NCBI GenBank assembly: GCA_030145365.1
Contig: JAQYVS010000192.1
Location: forward strand, 1 to 7,675
DNA: 7,675 bases
Reading direction: 5' to 3'
Source of the DNA: Desulfofustis sp.
GTDB taxonomy: Bacteria > Desulfobacterota > Desulfobulbia > Desulfobulbales > Desulfocapsaceae
How positions within the stretch are numbered: position 1 is the stretch's first letter; every line of letters begins with the position of its first letter. The notes beneath the pieces were generated by a model, which was not told the DNA's origin, made no database searches, and worked only from the letters and a program-made list of their open reading frames with translations. Shown here piece by piece: positions 1-5,936 of the stretch. The translations under genes were made by a program, and so were the position numbers.

Positions 1-213
1 CTGCAGGCCTCTGGGGAGTTGCAGGAAAAGCGGAAAAGCCAGGCTCTCGACTGGATGCATTTCCTGCTTGAGGAAGGGTTGAAAACCTGGTTTTATACCC
101 ACCCGGATATTTCCACCAACCTGCCTGAACTCACCGCTGCACTAGAAAAGCAGGTAATCTCACCCACCGCTGCGGCCAGTCTGCTCTTGGGTTTCCTCAA
201 AACCTCGAAATAA
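1..213 (+). CDS. meaB: MeaB/ArgK-type P-loop GTPase, C-terminal fragment (5' end outside window)
   Basis: The reading frame is open from base 1 and stops at TAA 211-213, giving 70 C-terminal residues. The TTG at 19 is an internal Leu rather than a start, because the frame continues to the window edge. The pattern is a charged helix (ELQEKRKSQALDWMHFLLEE), then a HPDI/LPELTAALEKQ segment, then a closing SPTAAASLLLGF helix. This resembles the dimerisation tail of the MeaB/ArgK GTPases (LAO/AO transport ATPase family). Known members chaperone adenosylcobalamin-dependent methylmalonyl-CoA mutase and protect or reload its cofactor in the cytoplasm. The G-domain motifs lie outside the window, so the call rests on recalled tail similarity only. 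The gene converges on the minus-strand operon and is probably functionally unrelated to it. Confidence 0.62.
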   Translation: MQASGELQEKRKSQALDWMHFLLEEGLKTWFYTHPDISTNLPELTAALEKQVISPTAAASLLLGFLKTSK

Positions 214-376
214 TTGTATCATTTTAACACCTTCCATTCAGTGGCTAACCAGCTGATGAAAACCAGACGTGTTATTCATAGAACTATATTTCGGCCACCC
301 GGAGGTAGACCCGATTTTCTGATCACCAGGGTTTAGTTCTGAGTCATATTCACAGTTCTTTGAGCGGACAGCAGAG
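214..376. other. Convergent intergenic gap, no clear terminator
   Basis: This 163-base non-coding stretch lies between the stop of the MeaB-like gene and the stop of the last operon gene. It contains an imperfect hairpin at 235-258 (arms CATTCAGTGG and CCAGCTGATG, loop CTAA, two bulges). No T-tract follows on either strand, so it is not a convincing intrinsic terminator. I see no ORF, tRNA or further repeat here. Confidence 0.6.
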
Positions 377-1375
377 CTATTGCAACCGCGTTAGTCCCAC
401 AAAACTTCCATCGTTGTCTTCAGCAAGTCGGCGCATAAGAGCAGCGAACCGTGAAACATTCAGCTCAGCACCTGGTTGACCGAACAATACCGGAAAACCG
501 ACGGCATGAATACGAACCCGCCGAGAGCCGTCGGTCAAGGACTGATTTATTGCATCAACGGTGTCAACAACTTCCTGGATTGAGCCGCGGGAGAAGTCGT
601 CACCAAAAATGTAGATACTGATCTTCTTATCGGCTGCATAGAATCTCCTGATAGCAGCAGTAACGCCCTCAACGGGACTCGAGTTGGAGAACGGTTGCCA
701 GTGTGCGAGTCGCTGTAGAATTGCCTTTCTCCGGGCAGGAGTATCCTGGATCCACCTCCCGGAGTACTGGGAAAACATATAGTCTCCCATGTCGTTCATC
801 ACCTGGATACCTTTTACGCGAGGATAAATACTCAGTATTTCCTGCATTTTTTTACGAACAGCCGGCCAGGCGAATTGCTGCATGGAGCCCGACGTGTCGA
901 TAACAAAAATGATATATTCACTGTCAACGGGGACTCCTCCGATGGGTGATTCGGGTCGGGGCGTCGGTATTTGTTGCTGGAGCCGACGCATCTCCTCGGT
1001 CAATTGCTGCTGGGCCCGGTAGAGCTGTTTGAGGATCACCTCCTGCGAGGAGCTTTCAATACCGGCCACCTTCTCGTCTTTCTTGGCCGAAGACAACTCC
1101 TGCTGCACCCGAGCCGCCGTGTCCTGAACATCATCTTTTTTGGCATGGAGACGATTTATTGTCTGAAAATATACGTCGGAATCTTTTTTTAGAGTTTCGG
1201 TATCGAGTTTATAGCGTTCGATGTTTGCCTGAATTTCAGATGTGGTATTTTCGACCACTGACGGCTCAGATATTTTCATAATTACCAGAAGCAGAACAAT
1301 GGCCCCAAAGCCGCAGGAAATTACATCGAGGAAAGACAGACTGAAAATCTCAAAGGAACGTCTTTTCTTTTTCAT
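377..1375 (-). CDS. Membrane-anchored VWA protein A with ExbD/TolR-like helix (distal)
   Basis: This 332-aa protein is the last gene of the operon. Residues 1-7 are basic (MKKKRRS) and cytoplasmic. A single membrane helix spans about 11-33 (FSLSFLDVISCGFGAIVLLL). Asp17 sits where ExbD and TolR carry their proton-conducting Asp (PFIDVML / PLLDVLL). Residues about 45-135 are polar, Gln/Glu/Lys-rich and probably coiled coil. After a short Pro-rich linker (137-149) a VWA domain fills 152-332. Its MIDAS loop D160-T-S-G-S164 is intact. The usual Thr motif reads NSSPVEG (231-237), and the usual TDG turn reads FGDDFS (257-262). The protein should be anchored in the inner membrane with the VWA domain in the periplasm. 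Its ATG overlaps the stop of gene B (ATGA, 1372-1375). The VWA fold and the anchor are clear from sequence. The motor-partner role is inferred from the Asp and from the ExbB-like neighbour. Ligand unknown. Confidence 0.85.
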   Translation of the reverse strand: MKKKRRSFEIFSLSFLDVISCGFGAIVLLLVIMKISEPSVVENTTSEIQANIERYKLDTETLKKDSDVYFQTINRLHAKKDDVQDTAARVQQELSSAKKDEKVAGIESSSQEVILKQLYRAQQQLTEEMRRLQQQIPTPRPESPIGGVPVDSEYIIFVIDTSGSMQQFAWPAVRKKMQEILSIYPRVKGIQVMNDMGDYMFSQYSGRWIQDTPARRKAILQRLAHWQPFSNSSPVEGVTAAIRRFYAADKKISIYIFGDDFSRGSIQEVVDTVDAINQSLTDGSRRVRIHAVGFPVLFGQPGAELNVSRFAALMRRLAEDNDGSFVGLTRLQ

Positions 1376-2469
1376 GGCCAGTCTCTGGTTGGTGTAAAAA
1401 AGGAACCGCCTGAATCTATGGCCAGCTTCCAGAACAGTGATGCAGCGAGAGGATCACCTTCTATTGGAAAAAGAATCGTATTAACGGGGATTTTTGCCGG
1501 AAGACGCTTTATTGCCTGTTCGTACAGTTTGACCCTCCCTGCCCCATCGATGGTCTGCGATCGTTTGCCGCGCTCTCCCTGTGTTGGCAGGCCATCAGTA
1601 AGCAATACGATATTGTCGGGTTGTGGCGTAATTGTCCGTGCTTTAAGAAAGGTATTCTCAAGGTTGGTACCACCCGAGGGCGCCACATTTTTAAGCTTTG
1701 ACAGGATTGTCCCAATTTGGCCAAATTCTGTTACCGGGACCCAGACAGGATTTTCCTTCGGGGCAATCGGTGTGACTGAGGTATTGAAGTGATAGAGTTG
1801 TATGGAGCTTGTGGGCGGCAGATTTGCCACAAGCCATTCAACCGCTGCCACAGTTTTTTGCCACTTCGGGGCTGCCCGGCGGCTTGACTCATCAAGCACC
1901 TTTCGTCGGATGATATCCACGATTTTTCGATCCAACATTGAAGCGGACGAATCAACAAGAATAAGAACCCTTTGTCCCTCGAGTTTGAGGCCGGTAAGAT
2001 ATTGTCGGTTTCCCCTCCCAACGTAGGACCTGACCTGCCGCCCGACCGTTTTCTCGATCTTTGACTGCCGGGTAATTTCCTGTGATTTCGTCTCAAGTGC
2101 TTTCAACTCATCCTGCAATACACCGATCTTATCCCGAACAGCCTCTTTGTCTGAAGCGGTTATCGTCGATAACCTGAGCCGCGATAGTTCATCGAGAACT
2201 CCTGCATTTGCAGCGTCCAAGGCCTGGATTTCATTTTCGAGTGCAGTGATTTCAAAGCGCTGCCGCTCCAGGTGTTCACCTGTTAGACGATGCTCCATCT
2301 CGTTTTGCAGCATCTCAGCTCGGAGTTCAGAGACGTTATTTTTTCGAAGGGTTATGGTGTTAGAATTAATAAGAAGAACCAGAAGAACGACGGCCCCAAA
2401 GCCGCAACACATGATGTCCAGAAAAGAAAGACTGAAACTAGAAATGTTGCGTCGCGAAAATGAGGCCAT
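1372..2469 (-). CDS. Membrane-anchored VWA protein B with ExbD/TolR-like helix (proximal)
   Basis: This is a 365-aa protein. The frame is open up to 2547, but I place the start at ATG 2467-2469. That leaves a 7-base gap after gene C and gives an N-terminus (MASFSRRNISSFSLSFLD) parallel to protein A. The longer start would overlap gene C by 71 bases and add 26 residues without a matching motif. One membrane helix spans about 12-34 (SFLDIMCCGFGAVVLLVLL), with Asp18 in the ExbD/TolR proton-carrier position. Residues about 42-140 are heptad-like and probably coiled coil. The VWA domain spans 165-365 and has a textbook MIDAS: D173-S-S-A-S177, GGT with Thr268, and TDG with Asp292. A divalent metal is therefore probably bound. 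The coiled-coil and VWA regions should be periplasmic. It shares the anchor motif with protein A, but the rest differs, so the two look like old paralogues with separate roles. Confidence 0.87.
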   Translation of the reverse strand: MASFSRRNISSFSLSFLDIMCCGFGAVVLLVLLINSNTITLRKNNVSELRAEMLQNEMEHRLTGEHLERQRFEITALENEIQALDAANAGVLDELSRLRLSTITASDKEAVRDKIGVLQDELKALETKSQEITRQSKIEKTVGRQVRSYVGRGNRQYLTGLKLEGQRVLILVDSSASMLDRKIVDIIRRKVLDESSRRAAPKWQKTVAAVEWLVANLPPTSSIQLYHFNTSVTPIAPKENPVWVPVTEFGQIGTILSKLKNVAPSGGTNLENTFLKARTITPQPDNIVLLTDGLPTQGERGKRSQTIDGAGRVKLYEQAIKRLPAKIPVNTILFPIEGDPLAASLFWKLAIDSGGSFFTPTRDWP

Positions 2470-2476
2470 AACCAAC

Positions 2477-3286
2477 TCAGGGAAGCGGCTTTGTTCGTAA
2501 ACGTGCAATGAGATTATCATTGCAGTACGATTCACTGTCCAGCACAAGACGCTCCTGAAACAACTGTACTTGATGGATAAAAAACATGAGTACGATTGAA
2601 ATTACCAGAGCGATGAAGGTTGAATTAAAGGCCACTCCAAGACTTTGCGTAACACCGGTAATATCTCCTTCCACCGCGCGATTTGCCTGGCCAAGTGCCG
2701 AGCCGATGCCGCGAACCGTTCCAATAAACCCAACTGACGGTATGGCCCAGGCGATATATCTGATAATCGACAGTTCTGACTCTTGTCTCTCCATCTCAGA
2801 TTCACAGAGATCGCGCACGGCGGTCGCTGTATCTTGAATATTTCCGGTTACCCCGAAACGTTGAATGCCCTGGCGCATGGCGCGTGGAAGGAGATAATTA
2901 GCCGTGGGATAGGTGAGCTTTCCAAGACGGTCGAGAAGGCTGCGCGTATCCTCAGGTCCGATGGGCAGCGTTGGCGGCAGCTCCAACAGGTCGTTATCGA
3001 GTAATTGTTTCTGGCGGTATCCGGAGACACCTTTTAATCCAAGAATGGCAAAGGCCCAGAACATCAGGATAAAACAGGCCTCTTGCTCGTAATCCTTAAT
3101 GACAACGTAGATGTTTCTCTGTTGGACATAGTCAGGATTATCCGCCACCTGCTGCTGCTCAAAGGAAATAAATTGGTCAGCCCGCGGTCGAATGATCGTA
3201 ACGTAGGTTGCATGAACGATTATAAAAGAAATCAAGAGGGTGAAGACCTGGAAGATCAGTTCAGCGGGGAGTCGTTGTCTATTCAT
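2477..3286 (-). CDS. MotA/TolQ/ExbB-family proton-channel-like protein
   Basis: This 269-aa inner-membrane protein has four predicted helices at about 10-31, 66-86, 172-196 and 212-236. A short periplasmic loop (32-62) and a cytoplasmic domain (87-170) lie between them. The third helix carries the family signature IPSVGFIGTVRGI (182-194), and the fourth carries LGVAFNSTFIAL (216-227). Thr190 and Thr223 line up with the two channel threonines of ExbB and TolQ. Known members form pentamers around two ExbD/TolR/MotB helices and couple proton flow to mechanical work. TolQ and ExbB have three helices. The four-helix layout here is closer to MotA, while the signature is closer to TolQ/ExbB. The start is ATG 3284-3286, 8 bases after gene D, without a strong Shine-Dalgarno sequence, so translation is probably coupled. 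The two VWA genes just downstream supply the ExbD-like helices. Confidence 0.9.
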   Translation of the reverse strand: MNRQRLPAELIFQVFTLLISFIIVHATYVTIIRPRADQFISFEQQQVADNPDYVQQRNIYVVIKDYEQEACFILMFWAFAILGLKGVSGYRQKQLLDNDLLELPPTLPIGPEDTRSLLDRLGKLTYPTANYLLPRAMRQGIQRFGVTGNIQDTATAVRDLCESEMERQESELSIIRYIAWAIPSVGFIGTVRGIGSALGQANRAVEGDITGVTQSLGVAFNSTFIALVISIVLMFFIHQVQLFQERLVLDSESYCNDNLIARLRTKPLP

Positions 3287-3294
3287 GGCGGCTT

Positions 3295-3513
3295 TTAGAT
3301 ATCGGTTGGAAAAGATATTTGAGAATCGGCTCCAATCTCCTGACTTGGCTGAAAAGGCCTTGGCCAGATAGTTGGCGCTGGTTGATCCTGGCTCTGGGGT
3401 TCTTTTTGAGACACAGCATCGCTGGGTTTAGGTTCGGTTGACACGGGCCCATCCTCTGCCCACAATGATGAACCTGAGGCAAGGAGCACGAGTACTATCA
3501 CCAATCGTATCAT
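3295..3513 (-). CDS. Small secreted Pro/Gln/Ser-rich protein of unknown function
   Basis: This is a 72-aa protein. It has a clear Sec signal peptide (MIRLVIVLVLLASGSSLWA) with a probable signal peptidase I cut after Ala19 (LWA|ED). The mature part is about 53 residues, is rich in Pro, Gln, Ser and Asp, and looks unstructured. It has no lipobox cysteine and no recognised domain. The start ATG overlaps the stop of gene E (ATGA, 3510-3513). A good Shine-Dalgarno sequence (GAGG, 3519-3522) sits 5 bases upstream. Position, coupling and signal peptide make it a real gene despite its size. It may be a periplasmic accessory or linker peptide of the motor. It is too short to be a TonB- or TolA-like rod, and its function is not recognisable. 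Confidence 0.72.
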   Translation of the reverse strand: MIRLVIVLVLLASGSSLWAEDGPVSTEPKPSDAVSQKEPQSQDQPAPTIWPRPFQPSQEIGADSQISFPTDI

Positions 3514-5936
3514 GGATACCTCGCTATCCTGAAACCAACATTGTTTCTGGCCTCTTTATGATATCCCCGATAGCTCAGTCTCATCTCAGTTACCGAAGCA
3601 TCTTTCCAGTTTGATCCCCTGATCACTCTGTGGGTGCCGATGGACGGACCAAGCGGATCGGAACTCGTACTCAAAGTACTGGTGTATGCCGAGTAATAAT
3701 CATGACACCACTCGGAGGCGTTGCCGCCCATATCGTAAAAGCCCCCGTTGTTAGGGGGAAAGGAACCAACGGGAGAGGTGACAGGAAATGTGTCGTTGTA
3801 TCCGATTATAACCGTGGGCAGCAGCGATTGTGCAGACTCATCGGCGAAGTTGGCAATGACAGATCTAGGAGGAAATCCACCGCCCCAGGGATAGCGCTGA
3901 GTTGTCGTGCTCCCTGCCTGGCGGGCACCGAAGGCCCATTCAGCTTCACTCGGCAGTCTGTAGCCATTGGTTGGCGGCGAAGCAGCGACGAAATCCTCGC
4001 CTTTCTTATTATAAAACGGCTGCAGGTTATCCTGCTCGCTGAGCCAGTTTAAATAGCTGACGGCATCACTCCAGGTAACATTGACAACTGGCTGTCTGTC
4101 GCCGTTTAACGAGTGTCCACCCAAATTTCCGGAATCATGCTGGCTTTTGAACTTTCGGTACTCCAGGTTGGTTACCAGCTTCTCAGTAAGATAAAACGGT
4201 TTTTCCATGATTACCCTTCGCTCACGCTCGTTGGCTCTGCGGCCTGGCTCCCGGCGTGGGGCCCCCATGGTGAATGGCGAAGGTTCAACATAGAGGAGTT
4301 TCTGCCCCAAAGCAGTTGCTACCGGTATCTTCTGCCGGGTTAACTTTGAATCAGGCGGTGCACTCGTTTTCTCTGGTATAAGATCAATTGAAATTTGCTG
4401 ACTGAAACCAAATTTGGGAGTGATCATTCGAGAGACACTCTGAAAGCCGGGAGCACTGACAACCAGCTTTTGGGGGGCAACGGGAAGGCTCAGCCTGCCT
4501 TGAGTATTGTCGAAACGCTTACCATTAATGGTAATTACCGCTTGTGCGGGGGTTGTGGTCAGATAGACGATACCAAGCTCCTGCTCCAGATCAAGCTGAA
4601 GTTTTTTTGCTTCTCCCGGTGACAGTGAAAGTGGCTGTTTCAATGATTTATATCCCGGAGCTGATAGTTTTATATCATGCTCAATTCCAGACGGCAGCTC
4701 TAACTCAACAGGGGTTGTCCCTTTATATTCATTATCAATGCTGACCACTGCCCCGGAGGGTGCACTTGCCAAGGATAGTTTTCCAGGAAGTAATTGCAGC
4801 CTGAAGTTCAATATATCGTCTACTCCTGCCTGCACCGTGATAGACTGGGGTGAGTCGGCAAACAGCTCCTTTTTCAGCACAAACTCATGATCATCACTGA
4901 GGAATTGACGGCTGAGCGGCGTTGTGCCAACGCTCATATTGTCAATCACAACCTCTGCTCCCGAAGGGTCTGAGCCTATGGTAATGTCAGCCCAGTCCGG
5001 CTCCAATGTTGCGGCAATATTTTGCACCGCTTCCTTTCCTTCCACTATTATTTCAATTTGAAACGCTTGATACCGATCTTTACTGAGCGTGATCTGATGC
5101 GTACCTGGAGAAATCTCCAGAGTCATCGGCGGGGTCGTGCCAATCAAGGTATTTCCCGAATAGACATGCACTCCATCAGCAGGCGTAACCGAAAGATTAA
5201 GAATACCCGGCAGTTTTTCTAGATGTGCAGTGAAACGAGTCTTGGATGATTTATCGATTATAATGTCCTGTTCATACGACACATACCCCTTCTTCTTGAT
5301 AGCGATTTGATAACTGCCCGGCAGGATAAGATATTGACTGCCAATGCTGATAGCCGGAGGAAAGCCCGAAATTGAAAGAGCGTCAGGATCAGGTGTTATC
5401 TCAAACTCAAGAGGGCGCGCCATAAGAACAAAGAAAACGGCACAGCCAAGTATCAGAAATCCAAGCCCGAGAGCGCCGAAAAACAGCTTCTTGCGACCAG
5501 AAGTCGGCGGGGCGCTGACAATATCTACGGGAATCCCGTTGACTCCATCCTCTGGTCTAAGACCTGGAGGTGGCTCCTGCGGTGGCGACAGCGAAGGATT
5601 GCCTGAGTGTTTAATCAATGCAGATACGGTAAAAAGGATACGGTCGCCACTGAGTTCATAGTGGATCACCGATGATTCACTACTCAGCTGATCTTTTGAT
5701 TTAAGCCAGGCAGATTCAGATAGGAGATGATCATTGTGGAACAGTGGTTTACGGATCTGAGAGCCAGCCTGAATAAACAAATGCCCTTGAGCATCCTCAA
5801 TATAAGCGGCACTCGTATCTGCATCCGGAAGTTTGATATGGCTATCAGGCCCAGAGCCGACAATCAACGGTAGATCAGCATCTGTATAGTGCTGCTCTGA
5901 GCCGTCTAACTGCTTAACCGTAATAAATCGCTTCAA
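3510..5936 (-). CDS. FHA-like / TM / five PEGA repeats / FGE-sulfatase-fold protein (pseudo-enzyme)
   Basis: This is an 808-aa protein. Residues 1-105 form a beta-rich FHA-like domain (LIVGSGPDSHIKLPD), but the SRxH signature of phosphothreonine binders is replaced by SAAY. A Pro-rich linker leads to one membrane helix at about 149-173. Five PEGA-like beta repeats follow at about 177-245, 246-312, 316-382, 385-451 and 455-521. Repeats 2-4 carry the typical GTTP turn. Residues about 545-808 have the FGE-sulfatase (SUMF1) fold: FTMG 555-558, VTWSDAVSYLNWL 620-632, YRLPSEAEWAFGAR 659-672, YDMGGNASEW 734-743, RVIRGSNW 770-777 and GFR 801-803. The C-terminal catalytic Cys pair of true formylglycine-generating enzymes is absent, so enzymatic activity is unlikely. 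The expected topology is FHA-like domain in the cytoplasm, with PEGA repeats and FGE fold in the periplasm. A structural, GldK/GldJ-like role is plausible. Start is TTG (see the separate entry). Confidence 0.88.
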   Translation of the reverse strand: MKRFITVKQLDGSEQHYTDADLPLIVGSGPDSHIKLPDADTSAAYIEDAQGHLFIQAGSQIRKPLFHNDHLLSESAWLKSKDQLSSESSVIHYELSGDRILFTVSALIKHSGNPSLSPPQEPPPGLRPEDGVNGIPVDIVSAPPTSGRKKLFFGALGLGFLILGCAVFFVLMARPLEFEITPDPDALSISGFPPAISIGSQYLILPGSYQIAIKKKGYVSYEQDIIIDKSSKTRFTAHLEKLPGILNLSVTPADGVHVYSGNTLIGTTPPMTLEISPGTHQITLSKDRYQAFQIEIIVEGKEAVQNIAATLEPDWADITIGSDPSGAEVVIDNMSVGTTPLSRQFLSDDHEFVLKKELFADSPQSITVQAGVDDILNFRLQLLPGKLSLASAPSGAVVSIDNEYKGTTPVELELPSGIEHDIKLSAPGYKSLKQPLSLSPGEAKKLQLDLEQELGIVYLTTTPAQAVITINGKRFDNTQGRLSLPVAPQKLVVSAPGFQSVSRMITPKFGFSQQISIDLIPEKTSAPPDSKLTRQKIPVATALGQKLLYVEPSPFTMGAPRREPGRRANERERRVIMEKPFYLTEKLVTNLEYRKFKSQHDSGNLGGHSLNGDRQPVVNVTWSDAVSYLNWLSEQDNLQPFYNKKGEDFVAASPPTNGYRLPSEAEWAFGARQAGSTTTQRYPWGGGFPPRSVIANFADESAQSLLPTVIIGYNDTFPVTSPVGSFPPNNGGFYDMGGNASEWCHDYYSAYTSTLSTSSDPLGPSIGTHRVIRGSNWKDASVTEMRLSYRGYHKEARNNVGFRIARYP

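Noticed and set aside
235..258. Hairpin as intrinsic terminator between the convergent genes
   Set aside because: The stem has two bulges and no T-tract follows on either strand.
2470..2547. Longer N-terminus for VWA protein B starting at 2547
   Set aside because: It would overlap the channel gene by 71 bases, and the added 26 residues have no counterpart in protein A. The ATG at 2469 fits the spacing and the shared N-terminal pattern.
377..3286. Zorya-type anti-phage system (ZorA/ZorB proton channel)
   Set aside because: The partner proteins carry VWA rather than OmpA-like domains, the channel protein lacks the long ZorA tail, and no ZorC/ZorD/ZorE-like gene is visible.
377..3286. Flagellar stator MotA/MotB or ordinary Ton/Tol locus
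   Set aside because: No peptidoglycan-binding OmpA domain, TonB, TolA, TolB or Pal is present, and the channel signature plus two VWA partners do not fit either system.
3513..4304. Active formylglycine-generating sulfatase modifier
   Set aside because: The required C-terminal cysteine pair is missing, and no sulfatase gene lies in the window.
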